A DNA stretch of 36,947 bases from positions 348,243 through 385,189 of the forward strand of contig VFIW01000054.1 in the NCBI GenBank assembly GCA_006386115.1, written 5' to 3'. The notes under the pieces are model-generated. The model was not told the DNA's origin and searched no databases. It was given only the letters and a program-made list of their open reading frames with translations. This DNA is from Globisporangium splendens (taxonomy: Eukaryota > Oomycota > Peronosporomycetes > Pythiales > Pythiaceae). Position 1 is the first letter of the stretch. Each line of letters opens with the position of its first letter. This document shows, piece by piece, positions 7,840 to 19,400 of the stretch. The position numbers and the translations under genes were made by a program.

Positions 7840-9568
7840 ATGGCCACGACCATGGGCGGCGAGGACGCCATGGCGCTGGACGCCGTGCTGGCGTTCGTGG
7901 ACGACTTCTCCGTGAGCGACGCGGACGCGCTGGCGTCGCCCCGCGAGCCCTTCGCACCGCACTGCGGTGGTAATGACAACGACGACGAGCTCCTGGTGGA
8001 GCTGCTGCTCCCACTGGACGAGCGTGACCCGAACGATGCGATGGTCCCGTTTGAGCAGCAGCCTCCCAATGCTGTGGAAGACGATGGTGGGCTGTGGAGC
8101 GAGACGAGTACGAGCAACAGCGATGCTGGGTCGCCGCTTGGCGCGCGTGCCCTTGTCGTCGCTCCCTCGTTTTCGCCGTCGTCGCCGCTGCAGCGACAGC
8201 AGCAAGACAGGCAACTTGTGCCGGCGACCAAGAGAACGCGGACCAAGAAGAAGCGCGCGCTGACGTCCAACCCGAACAAGGCACGCGATGAGCGACGAGA
8301 CGAACTCATCTACTTGCGCAACAAAGTCGTGGAGCTGACCGAGAAGCTGGACGCCATGAAAGCAGAAAAGTCTAACTCCATCGACGATGATGGAGAAGAG
8401 CTACTGGATGAGGGCGACCAATATGCTACAGCTTCGGAAGATGGCCAAGCGGTGGTTTCACTTTCTTATTCTCAGCGTCGGGCGCACCAGAAGCTCCATC
8501 CTGCGGTGCGTGGCGTCTGGGAGGACATTGCGCGGCGCCAAAGCGAAGCGCGCGCACGGGCCGAACGAGAAAACATTCGACTACGACTCGTGCTGGAAGA
8601 TCAGCTCAAGGTCGCGAAGAGCTGGGAGAGAATGCTGCATCGTAGAGCTGCCACCCAGGTCAGTACTTGTGCGCATCACTTTGCTCTTGTATCACATGTA
8701 ACGTTTGGCTTAACCTTGCTACTACAACGTTTTACAGGACTTGGCCAGATGCATCGACGGTGCACGGCTGCACCACAAGTACGTCACGACAATAGAGCGC
8801 TCGGATGTCGAGATTTTCGAGGATCTGCTGGCGGGGATTGACCGAGCGTACACGGAGGTCGACGCCGTGCTGGAAGCAGCGGGGCTGGCGCACGTCGAGA
8901 CGCCGTTCAACGATGCGCGCATTTTCTCAGTTGGGTCGAGAGGCAACATGTCGCTCGAGATTTGCTCGAGCAAGCTGTTGCCCTTTGACTTGCACTCCAC
9001 AGGGACAGCTGTGTGGCACCATTATTTGTTTGGAAAGCAGAAGATCCCATCGCGGTTCTACGATGTCAAGTTCACAAAGGCGAGTTTCACAAGCTGGTGA
9101 CTGGCTGCGTCAGTGTTTGACTAAGTTTCGCTTTCTCATTGCTCTCTGTAGAATGCCGACGTTACGGAAGATGCGATCGTGGAGAATTTCAATTTGGAGC
9201 TTCACGCGAAAAACACGACAGCGTATCTGCGCGTGAAAAAAGCGCTGCGGCGGTACGTGGAAGAGGATCGCATCGTGATCGTGTTCCGAACCGTGTTCAA
9301 CCCGGTTGAGCTGGACGACGAACCTATGTCAGGCGTGTGCTTCCGTAACTCGGGGTACATCGTCGTCAAACGACCGAAGACGATCCCTGGGACGTTTTCG
9401 TTGCTTCAAATGTTCTACGAGTACACGCCGATCGTGGGCAACGACCATCCGAAAGTCGGCGCGATGACGGAGTTTATGATGCGTGCGACCGAGGCCAATT
9501 TCGCATCGAGCCACCAACTGATCGAGAACGTGCTGCTCGCGCAAGCGATGAACAAGTTGGGGGCGTGA
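7840..9568 (+). CDS. bZIP-like coil + START-like domain protein, paralogue A
   Basis: Exons 7840-8658, 8738-9079 and 9152-9568; both introns are phase 0; 525 residues. The ATG at 7840 begins the family's N-terminal motif (LDAVLAFVDDF, residues 13-23), followed by an acidic LLVELLLPL patch. Residues 144-175 are a basic segment running into a leucine-spaced coil (NPNKARDERRDELIYLR), and about 226-269 a second amphipathic helix (AERENIRLRLVLEDQLK). Exons 2-3 encode a START-like domain (DAR near its middle, IVIVFRT, GYIVVKRP, IENVLL at the end). Likely an intracellular, possibly DNA-binding regulator with a lipid-type ligand pocket; this is inference. Intron 2 uses a GC donor. Some Phytophthora relatives are, from memory only, annotated as M96 mating-specific family. 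Confidence 0.88.
9080..9151 (+). other. GC-AG intron 2 of paralogue A
   Basis: The exon 2 end AAG is followed by GCGAGT instead of GT, and the acceptor TAG ends at 9151. The same exon boundary in paralogue E reads AAG then GTATGA. With this donor, reading frame and protein alignment are kept; reading through meets a stop at 9098-9100. Confidence 0.75.
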
Positions 9569-10533
9569 GCTTGATTCCCTTGCCATCATAGAGAGAGAAT
9601 CGTATGGATCTGGTGTCTGTCGCCTGTGCGCTCCACATTTACAAGCTGGGAACTGAGTGCGTCTATAAATTGGAGAATCAGTTGCTGTCAACCCCCGAGC
9701 AGCTGACCAGTCAAGCAGCGACAGTTGATGAGGTGCTATTTGAAGGAAAAAAAACGAGAAAAAAAAGTGTCTACGACGCATTCCTCAGGGGTCAAATTTT
9801 ACACATTGTCCTGCTTTCTGACAACTCTTTATGTGATGCGTACGGTGTCTGGACTCTTCTGCGTGTTGCACTGCAACGTTACCTGCCAGCCATGGAGGCG
9901 TAGGATGCTGATGCGGAATGCAAATCCGTCAAAATAGCGAAGCCAGCTCCAATCAATCACCTGGAGTCCCAGTCTGGTTCTGTGACGTTCGATATCTCAC
10001 TATCACTTTCCTCGCGACGTCGTTTTTGCCCGAGCGTCAATTACAATCAACCAGTTGGAGCCCCAGTCGAGTTTGGTTCCAGCTGTGCCCGAGGTATCAT
10101 TTTGAAAGTACCAACGACTAGCTTGGATGGTGTATCTGGCATTCATGGAGAGTAAATGCAGTGGATGTTTTGCGTGGTCGAAGTGAAATACCTTGCTCCA
10201 TTAATAAAGGCTCACATGTACTGGTAATCACAAACGACAATTGGAGTGCAACGGCATTTCACTTCATGCTTTCTTCTGCTCGTTTGTACCGAATTGAAGT
10301 TATTATCTCAGAAGCTGCTTTCGTTTGGGTGATTCTTGCTTTATGCCCAGCTACCCAGCTGACATTGTTCTTCATCGAAAACTGCTCAAGCTGCTCCAGA
10401 CATCGGTGTCCGCCTCATGCTGAATCAAACACCTCAACACACACAAAATGGCTGTTCATATTGTTTCAGCAACGTCAAAGTTTCGGACCTTGCACAAATT
10501 TCGAGAGCTGGAACCAGAACAAACTCCCATTGT
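9569..10533. other. Intergenic region between convergent paralogues A and B
   Basis: These 965 bp lie between two converging stop codons. They hold A-rich runs near 9746-9770 that may belong to 3' ends. A 99-codon ORF at 9604-9903 shows no recognisable domain or family motif, so I do not call it. No RNA gene or repeat was recognised. Confidence 0.5.
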
Positions 10534-12330
10534 TTAATCGTCAAAGCACCACCCTTCAAACTTGCTTGTTGTTTGCGTAAGCAGCACGTTTTCAATCAAC
10601 TCGTGGCAGGCTGTTAGGTACGACTCGGCAGCGCGCATCATGAAATCCGTCATGTCACCGACTTTCGGGTGGTCTGAGCCCATGATTGGCGTGTACGTGT
10701 AGCACACTTGCAGCAACGAATAGTTTTCGTCTGGGATGGTCTTCAGTCGCTTGGCGATGATATAACCCGCCACACGGAATGACACCCCGGTCAAAAGTTC
10801 CTCTGCGAGCTCCACAGGGTAGAAATGCGTCCGAAACACGATCACGATGCGGTCTTCTTCGAAATAGCGCCGCAGCGCCTTTTTCACGCCGATGTTCGCG
10901 GTCGTGTCTTTCACATGGATCTCAACGCTGTAATTCTCTACAATCGTGTCTTCGGTCACGTCCACATTCTTGTGTTCGATAACAGCATATCACAACAGGA
11001 TCATCAGCAAACCATCATCACCACCACACCGCACAGCTATGGAAATACTTTCTCAGCTCACCTTGGCGAAGTTAAACTTGTAGAAGCGATGGGGAATGTT
11101 GTTCTTTTGGAAGGCAAAGTGAGTCCACGCCGCCGCACCCGTGGAATGCATGTCGAAAGGAAGCACGCTGCTCGAGCATATCTGCAGCGAGACACTTCCC
11201 GTGCTGCGGTTGGTTAGGATGCGCGCATTCATGTACTTTCCCTCTTGGCGGGCGAGATCCATTTCTCGCAAGACCGTGTCCACCATGGCATAGGTCTCGT
11301 CCAAGCCAGCGAGTAGTTCGTCAAAGATCTCAGCGTCTGTGCGTCCTGCTGCGACCAACAGACCATTGACTCGGCGATTGAAGTTGCCGAGGATGGACTT
11401 TTCAAACTCCTGCACACATCACACCCACGAACGGGGTCAGTCATGAGGTCTTTCTTCCACATGAGCAAAACCACGACACATTACCTGTGAGATGGATCTT
11501 CGCTGGAGCATCTTTTCCCAGCGTTTCGCGACTTTCAGTTGGTCTTCGAGCACGAGTTTCAGCCGAATGTTCTCGCGTTCGGCTTTAGTTCGAGCGTGGC
11601 GTTGACGCATGACGACATCTCGCCACACATTTCGTGGCACCGGAGCCAACTCTTGCTCTGAAGAGAGGCCAAAACTTGCATATACGTTACCTTTGGTGAG
11701 TCCTGGATCGTCGTCACTCGGATACAAGAACTCTCGACCAGAAGCAGAGTCTGCGTTCAGGAGATGCGGCACACTGCCTTTCCCCACAGTCGTTTCCGCT
11801 TGGAGCGCCTTGAGCTTCGCACTCAGCGTTTGCACAGTATTCCGCAAGTACACGATCTCATCTCGGCGCTCGTCGCGGGCTTTGTTCGGATTCCACTGGC
11901 GCTTCTTTCGTTTTGTCGGGTTCGTACTTGGTGGCGCCGTGTCGTTTTGTGGCGACAAGGAGACTATCTCGCGGTCTTTCACATGCACCAACGCAGCATC
12001 ATTCGCCACAGAACCAAAGCCCAGCGGATTCCATTCGGACATGCTCTCGGGCACTCTCATTACACTGCTGTCGCCATCGTCCTCATCGCCAGCGCCTTCA
12101 AGTGGGAGCAGGATCTCCACCAGAAAGTCATTCACGACACCCGCTTCACCAGCGTATGGCGCGTGCGCATCGTCGACACCAGAGAGTGCAGCATCAACAG
12201 CAGGAGTTTCGCTATGCGCACACGGATCTGGTTCGTCCGCACTCCAGTCCGGCGCTGGGAGCGCGTCTACGAACGCGAGCACGTCGCGGAACGCATCTCC
12301 CTCGGCTGCTTCGTTAGTCGGCGCCTCCAT
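10534..12330 (-). CDS. bZIP-like coil + START-like domain protein, paralogue B (inverted member)
   Basis: Exons, read leftward, are 12330-11485, 11409-11062 and 10968-10534; both introns are phase 0; 542 residues. The chosen ATG starts MEAPTNEAAEGDAFRDVLAF, aligning with the family's N-terminal motif. Then come an acidic FLVEILLPL patch, the basic/coil segment (WNPNKARDERRDEIVYLR), a second helix (AERENIRLKLVLEDQLK), and the START-like half (DAEIFDELLAGLD, IVIVFRT, SHELIENVLL-like end reading CHELIENVLL). It is the only intact member on the minus strand: tail-to-tail with A and head-to-head with C, 391 bp apart, so B and C could share a bidirectional promoter. The end has an extra SKFEGWCFDD tail. 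A candidate 3' splice site in the 5' UTR follows the GTTT repeat at about 12358-12385. Confidence 0.87.
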
Positions 12331-12360
12331 AATGTGCCGGCTGGTTGCACTTTCGTCACT

Positions 12361-12385
12361 GCAAACAAACAAACAAACAAACAAA
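12361..12385. repeat. Short CAAA/GTTT microsatellite
   Basis: Five to six CAAA units lie just upstream of paralogue B. On the minus strand it reads as a T/G-rich tract ending in TTTGCAG, so it could serve as the pyrimidine-like tract of a 5' UTR intron. That role is a guess. Confidence 0.6.
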
Positions 12386-12721
12386 CCATCAGCGCCAAAA
12401 TCGGTATTTTCCAAATTCGGAATCAAATAGGTACGAAAATCTGAGTTTGTTTCTGTGTCGATAGTGCTGAAAGTATGCAATTTCTGAGTCTTTGCATTCT
12501 GCTCATTGCTGAGCCAGGCGATGCACGTTTGTTGCCACACGAACTTTCTCCTAATATCGATAACGATGTGCGAAGTTATTTATTGGAAGCAATGCACATC
12601 GTATGCTATTTATAAATGTTTCTTTGCAGCTAGTCTGGTGCTGATGCAAGTGCACATGCGATAAGAACCACACCTCCTTTTCTGACGCGTTTTGTCGTCG
12701 ACAGACAAAGAAAGTGGCACA

Positions 12722-14399
12722 ATGGCCGAAGGTGACGACGACGACGCCGTGCTACAGGCGACGCTCGCGTTCATGGACGAGTACGACGCGGGAGCTGCCG
12801 CGGAAGAGCTGCGCGGAGGCCAACAGCAGCAACAACGCCAGCTTGGAGACCGATCGCATCGCGAGGATGGTCTCACATTGTCCCTTGAGACCCGACTCAG
12901 CGAGGAGCTGCGTGCTGTTGACGGCGTCTTGGTGGATGAGCACACCCTGCACTCGCTGATCAGTGACGAAGATGCGCCTCCTTCAGACACAGGTTGTCAG
13001 CCTTCGTTCACGTCGCCATTGCGACAAGGTGGCTATAATGATGAGACGGCGATGCAGGCTGGAGACGAGCCCAAGAAGAACAAGAAGCCGGGGAACCCGA
13101 ACAAGGCGCGAGACGAGCGCCGAGATGAGATCCTGTATCTGCGCAAGAAGGTGTCGGAGCTGGAGATTCAGCTAGATAGCGTCAAGCGGAAACGACCGCG
13201 CATTGAGAGCGGAATAGTAGAACAATCGCACTCGGCACCTTCACCACCATCGTTACAGCAAGAGTCCGCAATAGTAGAGCATCAACGACAAGCTGTTCAT
13301 CCTGCCGTAGTGGAAGTGTGGAAAGCTATTGCCAACCGCCAGAGCGATGCGCGCACGCAAGCTGAGCGAGAGAACATCCGCTTGAAGCTCGTGCTCGAGC
13401 AGCAGATCAAGCTCGCGAAGAGCCTGGAGAAGCTGCTGAGAAACAAATCGTCAACAAAGGTGAGCTGCATCATCAAGTGAGATGAGGATGTGGTCTTTTG
13501 CATATGACACTTATTGTATGTATTGTGTGTGTGTTAATTTGTTACCAGGACGCGGAGAAATGTGTCCCTGATCGTCGTCTTTACGGTCTCTACACCTCGA
13601 TGGCGACGGAGCAAAGCGATGCTGAAATATTTGACGACCTCATATCGGGTCTCGACCAATCCTATGCCCAAGTCGACTCTGTCTTTCAAGGAAACGGACT
13701 TGCAAGCAGGGAAACGGAGCTCAGCGATGCGCGGATGCGCTTTGACGCGTCCTCAGGCATGTGCCTCGAGATTTTCGCCAACAAAGTGCTGCCGTTTGGT
13801 ATGCATGCGGTCGCGAATGCTGCGTGGCAGCATTTCATCTTTGGGAAGCAGCGTACGCCGTCACGATTCTATGACTACATCTCCAGTGTACCCGTACGTG
13901 TTATGTGATGTGTACAGGATATTCAGGCAGAGCCTTTCGCCTGTTGCTGGCATTGAGTACTTACTCTCTTTATTTTGTGATGTGAGCGCAGCGTGCGGAC
14001 ACGACGGATGATACTATTGTCGAAAACTTCAACATGGAGCTTCATGCGAAGAACACGAGCGGGTACTTCCGTGTGAAGCAAGTGTTTCGACGCTACGTGG
14101 AGGAAACGCGCGTTGTGTTTGTGCTGCGCGCGGTCTTCTTCCCAGTGACAGTGGGCGACGACCGGATGACTGACGTGTGCTTTCGCGACACTGGGTATAT
14201 CGTGGTCAAGCGCGCGACAAAGGTGCCTGGTGACAACTTCTCGCTTCTGCAAACGAGCTACAACTACACGTCATTGGTAGGTGACGACCACCCGAAGGTC
14301 GGCGTCGTCACGGACTTTATGCTGCGTGCGACCGAGGCGAATATCGTGGCGAGCCACCAAATGATCGAGAACGTGTTGCTACTCGCACACTCGCAATGA
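12722..14399 (+). CDS. bZIP-like coil + START-like domain protein, paralogue C
   Basis: Exons 12722-13459, 13549-13893 and 13992-14399; phase-0 introns with GT-AG ends; 496 residues. The ATG at 12722 gives MAEGDDDDAVLQATLAFMDE, matching the family start. Exon 1 carries a Q-rich stretch, the basic/coil segment (NPNKARDERRDEILYLRKK) and the second helix (AERENIRLKLVLEQQIKLAK). The START-like half reads DAEIFDDLISGLDQ, FRRYVEETR and GYIVVKRA, and ends MIENVLLLAHSQ. Like D it has MCLEIFANKVLPFGMH where A, E and F have EICSS-type sequence, so C and D form a subgroup. 245 bp of exon 2 are identical to D. The 634 bp after it (14400-15033) hold nothing I recognise. Confidence 0.88.
13630..13874 (+). 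repeat. 245-bp tract identical to 15957-16201
   Basis: By direct reading, every base from 13630 to 13874 equals 15957 to 16201, both inside exon 2 of neighbouring paralogues. Upstream in the same exon the two genes differ at many positions, and downstream they diverge within about ten bases. This is the signature of a recent gene-conversion tract or very strong local constraint. Confidence 0.9.
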
Positions 14400-15033
14400 G
14401 TAAGTGGGTTCACGCCAGGAGAACAGCAGCTCCGTCACTCTGGGAGGTTGACTCGCTGGTCATCTCAACACAAAGAGCAGCCGATGTTTGCTGCTGCGCA
14501 ATGACTTGCGAAGAACTGCAGTGCAGTGTTGAGGAAGGCTCAAGTACAACAAACTCTTTAATGGTCAGATGTCATTGAGGCTTCAAATCACTTTTGTAAA
14601 TCCGAACTAACGCGTCAGCTTTCGCTCATATGGCCATCGGAGGTGTCGTTCTGTCGAAGAGCATAACAGGGGTCATTTTTCGATGCTCGGAGTCGCAGCA
14701 GTGTGCGAGTTGTGCTTCCTTCAACGTTCAAAATTCGCCTTAGGGAGTGCTGCTCTACAGCTGGGTGTTTACGCCTTGATGACCTGAACTGTGCCTCTCT
14801 TTCTATCGCGACGACCAATCGAGATTCGGTACTTTTGTGATCGTGCACTCTCGCGCTGCAGCTGCTGCATGAGTCTCCATCAACTGGGCAAACAAATTTG
14901 TCGTCTTCGAGAGGTTATCATGAATGTCGAGAGACACGATTCAGTGCTATGTAATTTACCCGTCATTTAACTTTGTTTATTTCCTGATTGCTGTCTGGTG
15001 CAGCAACAAAATCTGTTCTTGCACGCTCAGTCG

Positions 15034-16783
15034 ATGTCGACCGAAAGGCAAACGGCGACCGAAGGCGACGACGCCGTGCTGCGAGCGACGCTCGCGTTCT
15101 TGGACGCGTTCCCAGTGACCCCTCCACCTGAGCGGTGTGAGAACCATGCGGTCGCGTCTCCGCTTCAGCAGCGAGGATATGGAGACCAGGAGCACGACGC
15201 AAGTCTCACGTTGCCAATTGACCACGAACCGCGGGCTCATCCCCACGTCTTAGTCGATGAGAGCACTCTCCAGTCCCTGGTTGGAAATGCGAGTGGCGGA
15301 ACTGGGATCGCTCCTGATACAGGACATGCGCCATTATTGCCCTCGTCGCCATCGCAACCGCTAGTAGGATGTGGCGTTGACGCGACCTCCACGATGCAGG
15401 TTCCAGAGCCAAAAAAGAAGAAGAAGCCAAGGTCGTGGAACCCAAACAAAGCCCGGAATGAGCGCAAAGATGAGATCCTGTATCTGCGCAAGAAGGCATC
15501 CGAGCTGGAGGTTCAACTCGATGACATCAAGCGAAGGCGGCCAGAGACTGGGAGCTCCATCGAGTCGTCACACTCTCTCCAGGATGTTTCCGTGATCGTA
15601 GAACGTGGTATGCAACACAGAAAGGCGGAGATTCATCCTGCTATCTTGGGAGTGTGGAAAGGCATCGTCAGCCGCCAGAACGTCGCTCGCACGCAGGCTG
15701 AGCGAGAGAACGTTCGCTTGAAACTCGTGCTCGAACAACAGCTCAAACTCGCGAAAAGCCTGGAGAAAATGCTGAGACACAAATCGTCGACGCAGGTGAG
15801 CCGCCTTCCTGAGATTGCATGCAGGGATGTGTTTCACGACCGCGAGTATGGCTTTTGGGTGCGTTTGTTGATCAGGACGTGGAGCAATGTGTCATGGATA
15901 GACGCTTTTACAGTTTGCACTCATTGAGCGCAACGAAACATGCCGACGCTGAGATCTTTGACGACCTCATATCGGGTCTCGACCAATCCTATGCCCAAGT
16001 CGACTCTGTCTTTCAAGGAAACGGACTTGCAAGCAGGGAAACGGAGCTCAGCGATGCGCGGATGCGCTTTGACGCGTCCTCAGGCATGTGCCTCGAGATT
16101 TTCGCCAACAAAGTGCTGCCGTTTGGTATGCATGCGGTCGCGAATGCTGCGTGGCAGCATTTCATCTTTGGGAAGCAGCGTACGCCGTCACGATTCTATG
16201 ATTACATCTTCTCGTCGGTACGCGTTCTTTTCAGTTTCTTCGCTGGCAGTTGCTGGTTCGGTTGACTTTAACACGATGCGCTTACTTTGCGCAGCATACT
16301 GGCGCAACAGACGACACGATCGTCGAAAATTTCAACATGGAGCTCCATGCGAAGAACACGAGCGGGTACTTTCGTGTGAAGCAGGTGTTCCGCCGCTACG
16401 TGGAGGAAACACGCATCGTGATCGTGTCCCGCTCGATCTTTTTCCCTGTCCAAGTGGCGGGCGTGGCGATGACCGATGTGTGTTTTCGTAGTACAGTATA
16501 TGTTGTAGTCAAGCGTCCACTAAAGACGACGATGGAGATGCAACCCGAACTCGACTGCTCGCTGCTGCAAACGAGCTACAACTACACGTCGCTGGTCGGC
16601 GACGACCACCCGAAAGTCGGCGTCGTCACGGACTTTATGCTGCGCGCGACCGAGGCGAACATCCGAGCGCGCCACCAAATGATCGAGAACGTGCTGCTGC
16701 TTTCAAACTCGCAATCAAAAAGTGGATTTTTACCAGGAGATGGATTCGATGGCTGCAGGTGTCTGTCAGGAGAGAGTCGATAA
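15034..16783 (+). CDS. bZIP-like coil + START-like domain protein, paralogue D
   Basis: Exons 15034-15795, 15876-16217 and 16295-16783; phase-0 GT-AG introns; 530 residues. The ATG at 15034 gives MSTERQTATEGDDAVLRATL, then LAFLDAFP, the family's N-terminal motif. The basic/coil segment is WNPNKARNERKDEILYLRKK and the second helix AERENVRLKLVLEQQLKLAK. Exon 2 contains the tract shared with C. Exon 3 has a short insert (KTTMEMQPELDCS) before LLQTSYNYTSLVGDDHPK. Where C stops right after NSQ/HSQ, D reads through: the TGA is TCA here, adding 22 residues (SKSGFLPGDG and so on). The 374 bp to the next gene (16784-17157) show no other gene. Confidence 0.87.
15957..16201 (+). repeat. 245-bp tract identical to 13630-13874
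   Basis: This is the second copy of the perfectly identical exon 2 tract described for paralogue C. The left boundary is at TTTGACG; the right boundary is one base before a C/T difference. Confidence 0.9.
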
Positions 16784-17157
16784 GCGAAGAGCTCAAAATT
16801 GGACGTCAGAACCTACAACCTTCTCGACGAAACCACGAAAGAAGGCAGCCTTTGGAATGTAAAATACCGCTATTTTTGCTGAAAGTTATCCTACAGATCA
16901 AATTAATCTGTCACCCATTAAACTTGCCGTGTGCAGTGTGTTAACCCTTCAAATGTGGATCTTGCAACACATTGTGTTGTCGAAGTAAGTGATATTTATG
17001 GTTTTAGAAAGTGAATTCACGAACCTTTTTCGTGCAAACTTGTAAATTACTGCAATCGCACAAAAATGCACATTCGCAGTTTGCACACCCAACAACTGAG
17101 ACCACGCTTGAACCAAAAGAAAACTGGCGGCAGGCACACCACATGTGAACACCGGAA

Positions 17158-18938
17158 ATGGACGCGAACCACGCAGAGCAGAGCGCGGTGCTGGCGGCGA
17201 CACTCGCGTTTGTCGACGCCTTCGAGTCGCCGCGCAATGACGAAGAGCACGCTTCGCCTGTCGACGCCGCCGCGCAGCAGCCACGACGCAGTAGCGACGC
17301 CACGGCGGAGCGAACGGAGGAGGAGCTGATGGTCGAGCTGTTGCTCCCCCTCGAGGACGAAGAAGTGTGGACGCCGGACGACGGAGTGGAGGCTGCGGAC
17401 GCTGGAGCTTCAAGAGAAAGTTACAGCCTACGGGACGAAGCTGTGCTTTCAACTAGTCCAGTATCAAGCGAGCAGTCGTTCGTATCGCCTTCAACGGAGC
17501 TGCATTCACAGCCACACCAGCCTCAGCAGCCGGCGCTCCATTTGGCGCCAAAGTCAGCGTTGACGCAAAAGAAGAAGAAGCGGTCGCTTTCGTGGAATCC
17601 GAATAGAGCACGCGATGAACGCAGGGACGAACTTGTGTATCTGCGCGGCAAAGTCGTCGAGTTGAATGCGAAACTGAATGAGATGCGCGCCAAGACACAG
17701 CGTCGACTCGACGAGGAAGCGTCCTCGTTGCTACCAGTGCCGGAAGATCAAGAGCGCGAGTACTTGACCGAGGAAGAGTCGATTCTGCACATGAGCAGTG
17801 CGTTCACGCATCCTGGTGAAAAAATCTTACGCCTTCAACAGCAGCCACAACCAGAGCCAGAGCAGCAACACCCCACTTTGCGCGGAGTCTGGCGGGAGAT
17901 TGCGATCCGGCAAAACCGAGAGCGCGAAAGAGCGGAACGCGAGAACATCCGCTTGAAACTCGTGCTCGAAGACCAGCTCAAAATCGCCAAAAGCTGGGAA
18001 AAGCTGCTGCAGCGGAAAGCGACGACTCAGGTACGAGACTGACCACGCCAAATGGCATTGTTGTGGATCCCCTTATTGAACATTTTACTGTCTAGGAAAT
18101 GGAGAAATTGATTGTCGGAAAACGCCGACATCACAAGTACCCACCAACAGCGGATCGCACGGACGCAGAGATCTTTGAAGACCTCTTGACTGGCATTGAC
18201 AAAGCGTATGCCAATATGGAGGCAGTCTTTACCGCAAATGGTCTCGCCAATTTGGAAGGTGCATACAATGATGCGCGTATCCGATCCGACCGATCCAGAG
18301 GCATTATGTACCTGGAGATCTGTTCGAGCCGTGTGCTGCCGTTCGACGTGCACTCAACTGGTACTGCAGCATGGAATCACTTTGTGTATGGTCGACAAAA
18401 AGTGCCCGCTCGGTACTACGATTTTACGTTCACAAAGGTATGAGAATGCGCTCTGTTAGCTGTGCTAAAATGTATCAGATTTGAGTAGCTGACGTTGACT
18501 GGACCATTTTGCTAGAATGTGGATGTGACAGAAGACACATTCGTCGAGAGTTTCAATCTGGAGCTTCACGCTAAGAGCACGGCTGCGCATCTTCGCGTGA
18601 AAAAAGCGATGCGGCGGTATGTGGAAGAAAACCGCATCGTGATCGTGTTTCGAACGATTTTCTATCAGGTGGAACTCGCGGATGAGCCGTTATCGGGGGT
18701 GTGTTTCCGTGTCACGGGGTACATCGTCGTGAAGCAGCCGACAACTATCCCAGGCAACTTTTCCTTGCTGCAGATGTGCTACATTTACACGCCGATCGTG
18801 GGGACAGATCATCCAAAAGTAGGTGCGATGACCGAGTTCTTGTTGCGGACAACGGAAGCGAATCTCACGACGAGTCACCAGTTAATCGAGAACGTGCTGC
18901 TGGAGCAGGCAGCCAAGCAAAAAGTTGACATGGAGTGA
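17158..18938 (+). CDS. bZIP-like coil + START-like domain protein, paralogue E
   Basis: Exons 17158-18030, 18096-18437 and 18516-18938; phase-0 GT-AG introns; 545 residues, the longest member. The ATG at 17158 gives MDANHAEQSAVLAATLAFVD. It has the LMVELLLPLED acidic patch, the basic/coil segment (WNPNRARDERRDELVYLRGK), a TEEESILHMSSAF motif shared with F, a Q/P-rich linker, and the second helix (AERENIRLKLVLEDQLKIAK). The START-like half has EIFEDLLTGIDKAY, YLEICSS, IVIVFRTIFY, GYIVVKQP and LIENVLLEQ. E and F are each other's closest relatives in the array by motif content. The protein likely works with the same partners as its paralogues, perhaps as hetero-dimers through the coil (inference). 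Confidence 0.88.
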
Positions 18939-19400
18939 GAGCCAAAGGGAGAGAGAGAGAGAGAAACAAACGAGCTTGAGTTTCGTTGGGTCACGAGCAC
19001 CAGTTGAAGAATACAAACTTGTGGAGAGAAACCAAGAAGGCGACTCTTTCGAAGAGCCAGAGACTCGTTGAGAAGTTGGGTGTAGCATACAAGATGTCCC
19101 AGGTTCCAGCACACATTGACGAGAAGTTTGCAACCTACGATCCGAACATAACGGATCTCAACAAATAGAAGGCTTGCTACTATTAGAAGCCCGGTGATGG
19201 TGTCAGACTTTGCAATTAGAAATAGAAGACCGACTACTATTCGTTGACATCTGTTAGGTTTGATGAAAAACTTTCTTTCTGGCACACGGTAAAAAACAAC
19301 AAAAGAAGAGTTGGAACATACCACTTACAGTATACTACAGCATATTGTTGATGACACAGTCCAGATCTTAGGACGACACAAACAGGCAGCACAGACGCCA
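18939..19400. other. Intergenic region with GA microsatellite
   Basis: A GA run lies at about 18950-18965, just after paralogue E. A frame from 18986 to 19168 reads a lysine-rich 60-residue peptide starting at a TTG; it looks protein-like (LSKSQRLVEKLGVAYK) but has no ATG, no known domain and no intron support. It may be a decayed exon. Nothing else is recognised. Confidence 0.5.

Noticed and set aside
7757..8309. Long minus-strand ORFs opposite exon 1 of paralogue A
   Set aside because: Serine/arginine-rich shadows of a GC-rich acidic coding exon; the sense frame has family motifs and splice sites.
9604..9903. 99-codon ORF between paralogues A and B
   Set aside because: No domain, no paralogue, and the position is in the likely 3' UTR of gene A; length is within chance.
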